A stretch of 64,000 bases of DNA from the NCBI RefSeq assembly GCF_000317475.1, contig NC_019729.1, positions 3,858,501 to 3,922,500 on the forward strand. Direction: 5' to 3'. Under the pieces are notes generated by a model, which worked only from the letters and a program-made list of their open reading frames with translations, had not been told where the DNA came from and did no database searches. Positions 43,766 through 52,858 of the stretch are shown piece by piece; position 1 is the stretch's first letter; the number at the start of each line of letters is the position of its first letter. Both the position numbers and the translations under genes were made by a program. This DNA comes from Oscillatoria nigro-viridis PCC 7112 (GTDB lineage Bacteria; Cyanobacteriota; Cyanobacteriia; Cyanobacteriales; Microcoleaceae).

Positions 43766-44782
43766 TTAATCTGCTGACTTTTCTAAACTTTGAACCGATT
43801 CGATCAGATTTCGCACGGTTTCGGTACCTTCAGAAGGCTCAAAAAACCGTGGGAACTTGCCGCGAGCGATCATTCTCAAACCCAACGGGCCCAGACTCAG
43901 CAAACCTTTAACGTCGCGGAAGTAGTTTCCTACTACTTCGATGCCAAATTTGCGCTCGTCTATCCAGCCGCCTTCTTTGACGAGATCGATTAAAACTTTG
44001 CGGTGTCGGATCGATCGACTGGCTTGGTCGTCTTTGCGATCGAGAATCTCCTGTTTAATCTTACCAATTTGATCCATCGGCGCCACTTCCATCGGACAAA
44101 CCGAGTTGCAGTAGTAACAGCGGGTGCATCCCCAGACGGCTGCAGTGCCTTCGTTGTATTTTTCGAGCCGATTTTCGGTTTCGCTGTCGCGGGAGTCGGC
44201 GATCGTGCGGTAAGCTTTGGCGAGGGCGTGGGGGCCGACAAATTCCGGGTTGACTTCGCGGGCGTTGCACTCAGAATAGCACGCGCCGCAGAGGATGCAG
44301 TTGCCGGTTTGGTCGAGTTTCGATCGCTCTTGTGGAGTTTGCAGAAATTCGCGTTCTGGAATTGCTCGCGAGGCGGTGCTGACATAGGGTTCAACTGCTT
44401 CTAGGTTGTCCCAAAAACTGGTCATGTCAACAACCAAATCTTTAATGACCGGCATATTTCCCATTGGGGCGACGGTGATTTCTGGGATGACATCGGCAGG
44501 CATTTCTGCTGAGCTGGAATTAGCTATTTTGTGCAGTCTTGCGAGTTCGCTGCCCACATTTTCTTTGCAAGCTAATGCCGATCGACCGTTAATTCGCATA
44601 GAACAACTGCCGCAAATTGTATTGCGGCAATTTTTGCGAAAAGCTAAAGTGCCGTCGTGTTCCCACTTGATATTGTTGAGGCAGTCTAGGATGGTATTGC
44701 TCTCTTCCACATCTAGGGTGTAAGTGTGAACCCGGGGAGCCTCGTTTTGATTTTGGCGGACTACGTTAAAGCGGACTTTCAT
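43766..44782 (-). CDS. sdhB: Succinate dehydrogenase/fumarate reductase iron-sulfur subunit
   Basis: A 338-residue protein. 2Fe-2S ligands lie in CRNTICGSCSMRINGRSALAC; the 4Fe-4S and 3Fe-4S ligands are in CILCGACYSECN and CTRCYYCNSVCPMEVAPMD. It is the electron-transfer subunit of thylakoid respiratory complex II. It is longer than the E. coli protein (about 240 residues) through C-terminal residues after about 250, which is common in cyanobacteria. No sdhA is nearby, as in other cyanobacteria where the subunits are scattered. Confidence 0.93.
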   Translation of the reverse strand: MKVRFNVVRQNQNEAPRVHTYTLDVEESNTILDCLNNIKWEHDGTLAFRKNCRNTICGSCSMRINGRSALACKENVGSELARLHKIANSSSAEMPADVIPEITVAPMGNMPVIKDLVVDMTSFWDNLEAVEPYVSTASRAIPEREFLQTPQERSKLDQTGNCILCGACYSECNAREVNPEFVGPHALAKAYRTIADSRDSETENRLEKYNEGTAAVWGCTRCYYCNSVCPMEVAPMDQIGKIKQEILDRKDDQASRSIRHRKVLIDLVKEGGWIDERKFGIEVVGNYFRDVKGLLSLGPLGLRMIARGKFPRFFEPSEGTETVRNLIESVQSLEKSAD

Positions 44783-45021
44783 ATTTTGAGTAAGGAATTT
44801 AGTGTCTATTCTAAGCTAAATTTTCTGACTCTTTAGAAAGCTCTTATTTTTTTAACAACTACCTAAAGTAAGAAATTTAAGAATTTTTATTATTGTTTGA
44901 TAAACATCAATAATTCTCAAGTTATAAATCCTAAATAACAACTTTTTTTAAGGGGATTTTTGAGCTATTAATTGGAAATAAAAGTAATTAATCGCTGCAA
45001 TGCGCTAGTCGGAGGTGCGTG

Positions 45022-45264
45022 ATGTCCAGCTTGTTTGTATTAACTTTTATGTTTTCCACACCGGCTTTTTGTCTGGGTCTGCTAAATCCTCAATGGGTGG
45101 GACTGGGAACTCGCAAGCGATCGGCTGCCTTGTACGGCGGGTTGATGGCACTTTCGTTCCTTTTTCTTGGGGTTACAGCACCTAAGCCGCCGCAACCAGT
45201 TTCCTCGGGGCTGCTGGCCTCAACTGAATCGCCAGAATTTAGGGTAAGCGCGCTTTTTCGCTGA
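45022..45264 (+). CDS. Small membrane protein, unknown
   Basis: ATG 45022 gives 80 residues with two hydrophobic segments (LFVLTFMFSTPAFCLGLL and AALYGGLMALSFLFLGV), then a Pro/Ser tail. I do not recognise the family. GGAGG at 45010-45014 is a good ribosome-binding site and supports translation. It is followed by a terminator. Confidence 0.65.
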   Translation: MSSLFVLTFMFSTPAFCLGLLNPQWVGLGTRKRSAALYGGLMALSFLFLGVTAPKPPQPVSSGLLASTESPEFRVSALFR

Positions 45265-45356
45265 ACGCAGGGTGCTGAGTCTGCACCTCACTTTTATGGC
45301 ATCGAGATCGAGACTCGATCGTTTGTGAAACGCTGTCTTAGATTTGCTGTGCCAAC

Positions 45357-45386
45357 AACCTCGGTTCACGATCGAGGCTTTTTTCG
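45357..45386 (+). terminator. Rho-independent terminator
   Basis: CCTCG and CGAGG stem around GTTCACGAT, directly followed by CTTTTTT. It lies about 95 bp after the small membrane protein gene and ahead of radC. Confidence 0.65.
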
Positions 45387-45463
45387 GTGATTGTACCAAT
45401 TGAAGAACGCAAATCGATCGGCTAAAATCATCTAATTGTTGAGCTTGCGGTGCGGGTGCAGCT

Positions 45464-46195
45464 ATGACTTACAGCTTGAGAATTGTGGATTTGCCAACGA
45501 GTGAACGGCCACGGGAACGGCTGATGGCGGGTGGCCCGAAAAGTTTGGCGACTGCAGAATTGATTGCGATTCTCCTGGGTACCGGTCAGGGAAAAGGCAA
45601 ACTTTCGGCCGTGGGGCTCGGACAGTATATTTTAAATCAGTTGAGTTTGCACCACCGCGATCCTCTGGCTGTGCTCCGCAGTATTAGCGTTCAGGAGTTG
45701 ACGCAGATTCACGGGATTGGCCCTGCTAAGGCAACGGGGATTTTGGCTGCTGTGGAGTTGGGGAAGCGGGTATTTCAGTCGCGGCCGCCGGAAATGGCTG
45801 TGGTTGACTCTCCGCAAGCGGCGGCGGATGCCCTGAGTCAGGATTTGATGTGGCAGTCTCAGGAACGTTTTGCTGTGGTGTTGCTGGATGTGAAAAACCG
45901 GCTGCTGGGTACTCAGGTAATTACGATCGGCACAGCAACGGAAACTTTGGCTCACCCACGGGATATTTTTCGAGAGGTGATCCGCCAAGGGGCGACGCGG
46001 GCGATTATCTCGCACAATCACCCCTCCGGGATCGTGGAGCCGAGCCCGGAGGATATTGCTTTGACGCGGCAGTTGCTGGCGGGAGCGCAGTTTTTGTCGA
46101 TTCCGCTACTGGATCACTTGATTTTGGGGAATGGCGATTTTCGGAGCTTGCGCCAGACTACGACGCTTTGGGAGGAGTATCCCCAGGGCGATTGA
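45464..46195 (+). CDS. radC: RadC/MPN-domain DNA repair-like protein
   Basis: A 243-residue protein. N-terminal helix-hairpin-helix region ([22 protein letters not shown]) and C-terminal JAMM/MPN domain with H184 and H186 in [16 protein letters not shown] plus the following aspartate. RadC proteins were once tied to repair, but their role remains unsettled; the JAMM site suggests a metal-dependent hydrolase. Length is normal. Confidence 0.94.
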   Translation: MTYSLRIVDLPTSERPRERLMAGGPKSLATAELIAILLGTGQGKGKLSAVGLGQYILNQLSLHHRDPLAVLRSISVQELTQIHGIGPAKATGILAAVELGKRVFQSRPPEMAVVDSPQAAADALSQDLMWQSQERFAVVLLDVKNRLLGTQVITIGTATETLAHPRDIFREVIRQGATRAIISHNHPSGIVEPSPEDIALTRQLLAGAQFLSIPLLDHLILGNGDFRSLRQTTTLWEEYPQGD

Positions 46196-46512
46196 ACTCT
46201 TATACTTAACTAATTTGATTGCTGTCATTAGTTATTTGTATCTTTGGGCTGTGCGACGGCTGAATCAGCCCTGACAGCAGGCGAATTGTCAGGCTGGAGT
46301 CTCCGGCAACACCCTGTTCGAGCTGAATGTCGCTGCTGATACTTAGTTTCGCTCGCAACTCGGTTAATCTAGTATAAGTAGGTTGAAGAGGTCGCTAATC
46401 CGATTTTTTTTGAGCATACTAAACGTATACTGAACCAGCACCTAAATACCCACTTATTAAGAAATTATTAAATGGGATGTAAAATACACGGTGTGGTGAT
46501 AGGAGGAGAACT
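46196..46512. other. Intergenic region with short palindromes
   Basis: Contains GGCTGAATCAGCC and CTGACA/TGTCAG hairpins (about 46257-46293) and a T8 run near 46405. No ORF is supported. The last bases, AGGAGGAG (46501-46508), are the ribosome-binding site of the next gene. Confidence 0.5.
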
Positions 46513-46851
46513 GTGTTTCTGAGACTTGCAGAACAACACCGTAAATTCGTTCAAGATTTGGTAATGAACCTCCAAGCTTTAGCGATCGTGCTAGAGCATC
46601 GGGGTTATCTGGCATCCTGCTACACTTGCGGGGGTCAGATGAACAGTGCCTCATTTATGGTCAGTTTGACGGACAACCATCTGATTCGATTTTTAGTGTC
46701 AGATTACGGTATCACTTGGACTGAGATGCGGGACGACCGCGAACTCATGAAACTAGAAGGTGCAGAAGCGATTAATCAGTTACAGGAACTGGCAAATCTC
46801 GTAAAGTATCAAATCCAACCTTCGGAAGCTACTTTAGCGACGGCGCAGTGA
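46513..46851 (+). CDS. DUF1815 family cyanobacterial protein
   Basis: GTG 46513 is chosen because the strong AGGAGGAG lies five bases upstream; the product has 112 residues (MFLRLAEQHRKFVQDL...). The sequence LASCYTCGGQMNSASFMV and FLVSDYGITWTEMRDDRELM belong, to my recognition, to the cyanobacteria-specific DUF1815. Soluble, no known function. A pair of cysteines (CYTCGG) could bind metal or sense redox state. Confidence 0.8.
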   Translation: MFLRLAEQHRKFVQDLVMNLQALAIVLEHRGYLASCYTCGGQMNSASFMVSLTDNHLIRFLVSDYGITWTEMRDDRELMKLEGAEAINQLQELANLVKYQIQPSEATLATAQ

Positions 46852-46936
46852 GTGTAGCGATTGCACGGTTCCGAGGAAGGCGACGCAAGAAAGTGGCTGC
46901 TTGTGTGCTAAAACCGAATCCCCAGCGAGTTAGTTG

Positions 46937-47092
46937 AGAGGGTTCATTTAGGTGCACAGCGATGGCTGCTCAACAGACAAGGGTGCTATCAATGTGCCTT
47001 GAGACTGTTTAGCGCTCAGTCGCTCGAAGTGAGCCTGGGCAGACGGCATACTTTATGCCAGAAGTCTCAAACTTGGAACCTCTAGTTTTTTT
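46937..47092 (+). ncRNA. Candidate structured non-coding RNA
   Basis: Lies in an 825-bp gene-free stretch. An outer stem AGAGG-g-TTC (46937-46945) pairs with GAACCTCT (47076-47083), directly followed by AG and seven T. Inside are AGGTGCACA/TGTGCCT (46950-46958 and 46993-46999), GATGGC/GCTATC, GCTCA/TGAGC near 47014-47034, and a perfect GGCATA/TATGCC hairpin (47045-47059). This layout fits a stand-alone RNA of about 155 nt with terminator. No family is recognised; 6S RNA and antisense roles are open. It could also start further upstream. Confidence 0.35.
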
Positions 47093-47676
47093 CAGCAGTT
47101 GATTCTCCCTTGAGAGCGATTAGCAAAATTTAGAAGTGTGACGGCTCGTCGGCTGCGATGTTAATTTCTCACTTGGCCATTCAAAAGTCAAGGAATTGAA
47201 ATTAACTTTAAGCAGGCAGGTAAAATTTAACATCCAGAGTGAGGATGAGGCTGTGAAGATTGGGCAAAAGGCAGCCCACGGGGTGTGACGTGCGGGCGAA
47301 TTGCATTTATTTTTGCTTTTCGATTTAGCCGATAAAGCTAACAATTAACTTGAAACAGCATCATTGCTGTAAAAATCTCACAGCCGGCTTCAGCCGGCTA
47401 AGTTTTGCCAATATTTAGGCTTCGGGGCAATGTTTGACCTTCATGTTAGATAGATTCCGGTTGCACTCCTCATGACTGTTGACTGTGAGCCGAAAAACTG
47501 AAAAGTATGTTTCTATTGGGTTGCAGATTGAAGGAAACTTTACCCCTGACGAGGAAGCACGGATTTGATATTAAACAGCTCTTTGAAGTCGCGATCGCAC
47601 TTGCTACACTAATATTTTATAATATTTTAATGATTAGTCCGAAAATATTTATCGCCCAGTTTGGAGTCAGTATCAA
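47093..47676. other. Intergenic region after the candidate RNA
   Basis: Contains the hairpin AGCCGGCTTCAGCCGGCT (about 47383-47400). A weak minus-strand frame (47120-47344) is not convincing. No recognised gene. Confidence 0.4.
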
Positions 47677-48156
47677 ATGGTAAATTTAAGCGAACTTCTA
47701 GAACCCATCGCCAGTCAATTTCGCAGTCTGGGAATTCCCGAACCAATTACCCATTGGGGCCACCCCGTAATGATGGGGATCGTGGTAGTGGCGATGGGCA
47801 GTTTTGTCGGGTATACGGGATGGCAAGGACGTTTGGCCACCGATAAAGATGTCGCACTCAAAAGTCGATCGGATCACCGCAAGCTTGCACCGTGGATGTT
47901 TCTGTTTCTAGCTTTGGGCTATACAGGCGGCTTGCTGTCGCTGGTGATGCAGCACCAGCCAGTCATGGAAAGCCCGCATTTTTGGACGGGTTCGGCAGTG
48001 CTGGTTTTACTGGCTGTTGGCAGCTTGATTTCGCTGACGGGTTTTGGGGGCAATAAGCTAGCACTGCGCGCGGTTCACGCTTATTTAGGCACGACGGCTC
48101 TTGCACTTATGGTGCTGCACGCGGCTTTCGGTTTAAAATTGGGGCTGTCTATTTAG
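47677..48156 (+). CDS. DUF4079 membrane protein
   Basis: A 159-residue protein with four hydrophobic segments (VMMGIVVVAMGSFVGYTGW, LAPWMFLFLALGYTGGLLSLVM, HFWTGSAVLVLLAVGSLISL, YLGTTALALMVLHAAFGLKLG). Conserved histidines near the membrane ends (ITHWGHPVMM, MQHQPVMESPHFW, VLHAAFG) match DUF4079, related to cytochrome b561-type folds. It may bind heme. ATG 47677 is used. Confidence 0.85.
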   Translation: MVNLSELLEPIASQFRSLGIPEPITHWGHPVMMGIVVVAMGSFVGYTGWQGRLATDKDVALKSRSDHRKLAPWMFLFLALGYTGGLLSLVMQHQPVMESPHFWTGSAVLVLLAVGSLISLTGFGGNKLALRAVHAYLGTTALALMVLHAAFGLKLGLSI

Positions 48157-48367
48157 AAAAGGAAGAGGAAGGGGAAGGGGAAGGGAAAGAATGTAAGGAA
48201 AGAATTTTTGCCATAACTTACGCACGGGTAGCCAAAAACCGGGTTTTTTACCCAAGTTCAGGGCGTTTAGCCCTTTACCCCGGTTGAAAAACCCGGTTTC
48301 TTTGGTAAGGAGTGCATAAGTCCCGCATAGGTTTCCCTGAAATATTCCCCCTCTAAATTGCTAATTA
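48157..48367. repeat. GGAAGGGG tract and AAACCGGGTTT element
   Basis: 48158-48189 is a GGAAGGGGAAGG low-complexity tract. 48216-48322 is a member of the 29161 element family: imperfect ends ACTTACGCAC and GTGCATAAGT, with AAACCGGGTTTT and AAAACCCGGTTT inside. Confidence 0.7.
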
Positions 48368-50977
48368 ATGAATCAAGCAACGGGTGTCATCTTCTGTCTT
48401 GCCTACATTTTGGGATTGATTTCTACAGCGGTTTCTTGGGGTAGATACGCGATACTTGCTTTGGGAATAGCGGTAGCGATCGCCCTGCCAAAATTGTTGC
48501 GAAAATATACTAAAAATTCTGTCAAAGTTACTAAGAAAAGACGCAGCAGACAAAAAGAAAATGCTCTTGAAGCACCCTTAGATGCGAGGGAAGAGTTGAG
48601 TTTGTTGGAGATGCTGCCTAGAGCGAAATGGGTGTGGGCAGTGGCGGGTTTGGTGGCATTTCTAGCTAGCGTTTATTTTGCAGTTCGATCGCCCCAACCG
48701 GCAATAGATGACATCAGCAAACTGATTCCGGCTGGCGGGAACACTCAAGAAGTGGCAGTGACAGTTCGCGGTAGAGTTGTCAGTACGCCTCGATTGACTC
48801 GATCGGGTCGATCGCAATTTTGGCTAGAAACAGATTTAGTTAGCGAAATCAACGGTGGCGAGGGAGGAGTAGTTGTCAACCGCCCAGTATCAGGCAAACT
48901 CTACGTTACAGTGCCCCTCCTGCAAGCAACTGGCTTGTACGCCGACAATACGATCGCAGTTGTGGGTTCCTTGTACAAACCGCAGCCGCCGTCGAATCCG
49001 GGGGCTTTTGATTTTCAAGAATATTTAGCCAGGGAAGGAGCTTTTGCAGGGCTAAAAGGGCGTCAAATTGACTGGACGAGAGAAAATGCGATCGCGGATG
49101 TAAATCGAGTTAACAGCCAAACGGCTGCTTTCTGGGAGTCAAGCGGGATGCGGCCATCGACAATTCAAGCGATGCGGCAGCGGATCGTGCGATCGCAACT
49201 ATCGCAGTTAAATGTTCCCGAAGGGCCCTTGATCGGTGCGATCGCCCTCGGCAAACAAGCAGTAGATTTACCTTACAACATCCGCGACTATTTTGTGCAG
49301 GCTGGATTGGCCCACGCGATCGCAGCTTCCGGCACTCAAGTTTCGATGGTTTTGGCTTTAGTTCTAGCTTTAACCAGGCGTTTTTCCAAACAATTACAAT
49401 TTAGCTTTGGCGTCGGTGCTTTATTTTTGCTCGTGGCGTTAACTGGCTTTGAAGCTTCAGTATGCCGCGCGGCTTTGATGGGATTTGGAACACTATTTGC
49501 TTTGCTGTTGAACCGCGCAATTAAGCCGCTGGGATTGCTGTTAATTGCTGCTACTATTTTACTGCTGGTTAACCCTTTGTGGATTTGGGATTTAGGTTTC
49601 CAACTGAGTTTTTTGGCAACTTTAGGGTTAATCGTGACAACGCCGCCGCTGATGGCAAAATTGGACTGGATGCCGCCCGCGATCGCTTCGATTGTTGTGG
49701 TTCCGATCGCGGCTTCAATTTGGGTGCTGCCGCTGCTACTTTACGTTTTTAGCGTTGTATCACCTTACAGCATTTTAGTCAATATTATTGCGGCTCCTTT
49801 GCTGTGGATTTTGAGTATTGGGGGGATGGTTAGCGCTTTAGCTGGATTGATTTTTCCGCCTGCTGGCAGTGTTTTAGCGCAACTGCTCGATTATCCGGCA
49901 AAGGGGTTAATTGCGATCGCCCAATATTTCTCGCAATTACCCGGTAATTCGGTAGCTGTCGGTCAAGTATCGGTATTTCAGTTAATCGCGCTTTACAGTT
50001 TAATTTGCTGGGTTTGGATCGGGGGAAGTTCGGCAACGGATTCTGTAACGGATGTAACGGATACAATGAGGAAGGAAGAAAAAAGACGGAAGCCGGAAGC
50101 AGTCAGAGGAAAAAACCAGGAAAAGGGGAAAGGGAAGAAGGGGAAAAGTAGAGTTATTGCGCTGCCAGTTTTTTCTGCGGCTTGGATTTTACCGCTGGCG
50201 CTGGTGGCGGGAATAAGTATCATAGTTTTGCCAGCTTGGCACGTTCAAGCATCTTTATTTCAAGTTACTTTGCTGGCGACATCTGGGGAACCAGTTTTAG
50301 TAATTCAAGATAGGGGAAAAGTGGCGCTGATCAATAGCGGTGATGAAAATACTGTGAGGTTTACAGTGCTGCCTTTTTTGCAGCAGCAAGGAGTTAATTC
50401 TGTGAATTTTGCGATCGCCGCTCACAGTCATTTAGGTTTGAACAGCGGTTGGGGAAAATTACTAGAACGGTTGCCAATTAAAACATTTTATGATAACCCT
50501 GCTCCGAAACAAATTCACCGTGGCAGCAATCAGGAATTTATAACGGCTGTGCAATCTCGCCAAGGCGTTTACTTTCCTTTAGAAACTAACAGTAAAGTCG
50601 ATCTGGGTTCGACGCGGTTGCAGTTGGTGAATGCGGAGATTCCGGTGGTAGAATTCCTGGTGGGAAATCGAACTTGGTTGCTCGTCGGTGAAATGACACC
50701 GGAAGCGCAAAAAAAATTGGCAGCAACGGGAACCTTGAAGCCGGCTCAAGTGCTGTGGTGGTCGGGAAAAGCTCTGACGCCTGAGTTATTGACCGCAGTT
50801 GGGCCGCAAGTGGCGATCGCATCTGCTGACGAAATCGACCCAGAAACCGCAGCCCAACTGCGCCAAAGCAAAACCCAGATATTCTGGACAGGGCGCGACG
50901 GAGCCCTCCAGTGGACTCCAGCAGGGGGATTTAAGACTACTTTGGAATCTGAAGAAAATCAAACTTCTTTTTTATAA
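48368..50977 (+). CDS. comEC: ComEC/Rec2-type DNA uptake channel
   Basis: An 869-residue membrane protein that should carry DNA across the inner membrane during transformation. N-terminal OB-like region (about 100-260), the competence domain with many helices (about 290-560; GLAHAIAASGTQVSMVL, FEASVCRAALMG, LWIWDLGFQLSF), and a C-terminal metallo-beta-lactamase-like domain (about 620-860). The metal motif normally written HxDxDH is degenerate here (AAHSHLGLNSGW). Residues 554-596 (SSATDSVTDVTD, then a Lys/Arg/Glu-rich stretch) are an insertion made of repeat DNA. Pilus or other competence genes are not adjacent. Confidence 0.92.
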   Translation: MNQATGVIFCLAYILGLISTAVSWGRYAILALGIAVAIALPKLLRKYTKNSVKVTKKRRSRQKENALEAPLDAREELSLLEMLPRAKWVWAVAGLVAFLASVYFAVRSPQPAIDDISKLIPAGGNTQEVAVTVRGRVVSTPRLTRSGRSQFWLETDLVSEINGGEGGVVVNRPVSGKLYVTVPLLQATGLYADNTIAVVGSLYKPQPPSNPGAFDFQEYLAREGAFAGLKGRQIDWTRENAIADVNRVNSQTAAFWESSGMRPSTIQAMRQRIVRSQLSQLNVPEGPLIGAIALGKQAVDLPYNIRDYFVQAGLAHAIAASGTQVSMVLALVLALTRRFSKQLQFSFGVGALFLLVALTGFEASVCRAALMGFGTLFALLLNRAIKPLGLLLIAATILLLVNPLWIWDLGFQLSFLATLGLIVTTPPLMAKLDWMPPAIASIVVVPIAASIWVLPLLLYVFSVVSPYSILVNIIAAPLLWILSIGGMVSALAGLIFPPAGSVLAQLLDYPAKGLIAIAQYFSQLPGNSVAVGQVSVFQLIALYSLICWVWIGGSSATDSVTDVTDTMRKEEKRRKPEAVRGKNQEKGKGKKGKSRVIALPVFSAAWILPLALVAGISIIVLPAWHVQASLFQVTLLATSGEPVLVIQDRGKVALINSGDENTVRFTVLPFLQQQGVNSVNFAIAAHSHLGLNSGWGKLLERLPIKTFYDNPAPKQIHRGSNQEFITAVQSRQGVYFPLETNSKVDLGSTRLQLVNAEIPVVEFLVGNRTWLLVGEMTPEAQKKLAATGTLKPAQVLWWSGKALTPELLTAVGPQVAIASADEIDPETAAQLRQSKTQIFWTGRDGALQWTPAGGFKTTLESEENQTSFL
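50024..50150 (+). repeat. Repeat DNA inserted within comEC
   Basis: GAAGTTCGGCAACGGATT (50025-50042) matches the reverse complement of the 42471-42605 repeat. It is followed by GTAACGGATGTAACGGAT and a purine-rich GGAAGGAAGAAAAAAG tract like those in intergenic spaces. It reads in frame and separates the membrane part of ComEC from the C-terminal domain. Confidence 0.75.
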
Positions 50978-51037
50978 AGATTTACAATCTGGCGCACTGT
51001 GCGGTAAAATACTTTTAGCTCATATCTCGAATCAATT

Positions 51038-51124
51038 GGAGAGGTGGCAGAGCGGTTGAATGCGGTAGACTCGAAATCTACTTTAGGGGTAACTCTAACG
51101 TGGGTTCAAATCCCACCCTCTCCG
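51038..51124 (+). tRNA. tRNA-Ser (anticodon CGA)
   Basis: GGAGAGG (51038-51044) pairs with CCTCTCC (51117-51123), discriminator G. The anticodon stem GTAGA/TCTAC encloses CTCGAAA, so the anticodon is CGA. A long variable arm and GGGTTCAAATCCC T-arm make it a class II tRNA. No encoded CCA. Confidence 0.96.
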
Positions 51125-51201
51125 TACATCCATTACTCCACAAGGCTTTGAAGCTATCTGCTTTTTTAGCCATCTGTGCAATTTATCGGCAGTGGTATAC
51201 A

Positions 51202-51238
51202 AAAGTGGTATACAAACCATTCTTGTATACCACTTTTT
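51202..51238. terminator. Strong hairpin after tRNA-Ser
   Basis: Perfect 14-bp inverted repeat AAAGTGGTATACAA (51202-51215) and TTGTATACCACTTT (51223-51236), with T and A runs at the two ends. The GTGGTATACAA unit also occurs once directly upstream. Acts as a bidirectional terminator candidate between the tRNA and the minus-strand frames. Confidence 0.7.
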
Positions 51239-51270
51239 GCTTTAACTCCACCCCATCTGTGCGCGATCGG

Positions 51271-51642
51271 TCAGGATAGAAGTATTTCTAAAATTGCCTC
51301 CACGTCTGCCAAGTCAGCCCTCGACTTTTTGCGTCGCGATTTTAACTGGTTGAGCAAGCCTGCCGGTTCGATTTCTGACAAATCGGTTCCGCTTGTCGCT
51401 GAGGTTTCGGGTTGAGTTGGCGATGGGCGCTCAAGTTGCAATTGGAGCCTGTAAATTTCCTCGCCCAGCTTTGCGATGGTTTCATCCTTCGCTGCCAGCC
51501 GGGAATTTAGCCCTGAGATTTCTTGATTCCTCAAATTGATAAGCCCGTCACTCCTTTCTAGGCTCGATCGCAATTTCTCGATTTCTTCTCCCTCCACTTC
51601 AAGCTCGTCTATCCTGGTTTGTCTGACGGGGTGACAACCGCG
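51271..51642 (-). pseudogene. Coiled-coil protein remnant, 5' truncated
   Basis: GTG 51597 gives 108 residues, mostly heptad-like coiled coil (SLERSDGLINLRNQEISGLN, AKDETIAKLGEEIYRLQLQL) and a helical C-terminus. The same frame is open and still coiled-coil-like up to 51642 (VRQTRIDELEVEG) but then stops without a start codon. An overlapping frame to 51744 (MDFCHAIIAELIKIRR...) could be its displaced N-terminus after a frameshift. Family not recognised. Confidence 0.4.
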
Positions 51643-51829
51643 TCAAAAGCTTGATAAAATCAAGGACATAGCCCTCAAACCCTTCTGAAAGAATGGGAGC
51701 TCCGTAGCGTCTAATTTTAATCAATTCCGCAATAATTGCATGGCAAAAATCCATCCCTACTCCCTCCGCAACGCTCGGCCCACAATTGACCATACAGCAT
51801 ATTCCATGTAAATGTAAGCTGTTCGACAT

Positions 51830-52470
51830 CTAAACAGCATTAACCAAGTTACCTTTATTTTTATTTTTCGGTTCCATTTCATAATTAGTCCTCCTTCGTT
51901 TAAAAGTTTATGTAACAGTGATTCTAGTTTTTCAATGGATTCAAATAATCTATTAGCAACATATTCCTTGGCAGAATGCCATACTAATTCAACTAGGTTA
52001 TAGTCAGGGCTATATTTGGGCAAAAACTCTATGATTAGATTCGGCATTTCTGACGCTATTTTCTGCAAAGTCTCGGCTTTTTTATGAAAACTAGCGTTGT
52101 CCAAAATTATCACAAACTTACAGCCCTTATCTTTAAAGTCTTCGGCTAAATTTCCTTGCAATATCCACTCGGCTTTTAAATCTTCATAAAAATTTTTTAG
52201 CACTGCATAAAAATTAGCAGAATTCCCAGATGGAATAAAATCTACCCATCTTTTTTATCTGAATATCTCACTCCACCCATGACATTAATACGACCTTTTC
52301 GTCGCTCTCCTCTTTTTTACTTCGAGTCCCTTTTTTACACCAGTTCTTCCTTCTGATTACTCTTAAACTAAATCCACTCTCGTCCCAAAACCATACCTGT
52401 AAAAGGTTAGGAGATTCTTTTCTATTTTTAGATATTCAGCTAATTTATCTTTAAATAAACCCCTCTCTAC
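51830..52470 (-). pseudogene. IS630 transposase, C-terminal part
   Basis: The DDE region is spread over several frames. From the nested insertion onward the pieces read DKLAEYLKI, then ESPNLLQVWFWDESGFSLRV, then KRGERRKGRINVMGGVRYSD, then VDFIPSGNSANFYAVLKNFYED, each requiring a frame change. The last long frame has VIILDNASFHKK and EFLPKYSPDYNLVELVWHSAKEY, typical of IS630. A further shift near the end restores KNKGNLVNAV and a stop at 51830-51832. At least four frameshifts make it inactive. Confidence 0.8.
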
Positions 52471-52499
52471 GGTATCTTGGGTGCATCTCACTTTTGCGA

Positions 52500-52775
52500 A
52501 TGTGTCAAAAAAGAGTTAAAATGAAAAAGCTAGTAAAATCGTCAAATAAAGATGAGGTAAATAAAATGACACCCTCAGACCAACAACAACTAAAAGCCCA
52601 CTTAAAAGCGGTAGCAAAAATTCTTTACAGAAATACAGAGCCAACTGAGTTAAAAACTTTTGAAAGTATAGAAAAAGCAGTCCGTCAGAAAATGTTATCA
52701 GAGGTTGGTCCAGAAATAGGTAGCTTTTTTTTTCAGCAGTATCAGGAATTCAAACAGGAAAACCCCGAAAAATAA
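52500..52775 (+). CDS. ISKra4 transposase, first frame (N-terminal)
   Basis: ATG 52500 or ATG 52521 opens a helical protein of about 85-92 residues ending KQENPEK. It represents the N-terminal part of the transposase. Its stop (TAA) follows five A residues; the catalytic frame lies -1 relative to it and continues through the same point (PRKIKSIIGSLDITDNQAKYF). Expression as a fusion by -1 slippage on the A run is possible. Confidence 0.7.
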   Translation: MCQKRVKMKKLVKSSNKDEVNKMTPSDQQQLKAHLKAVAKILYRNTEPTELKTFESIEKAVRQKMLSEVGPEIGSFFFQQYQEFKQENPEK

Positions 52776-52858
52776 AATCAATAATCGGATCGCTCGACAT
52801 TACAGATAATCAGGCAAAATATTTTGGCTTAAAAGCTTACAGTCAATTTAGTCCCCTG

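Noticed and set aside
47120-47344. Minus-strand ORF of 74 codons
   Set aside because: Composition unlike neighbouring genes and no ribosome-binding site or recognisable motif.
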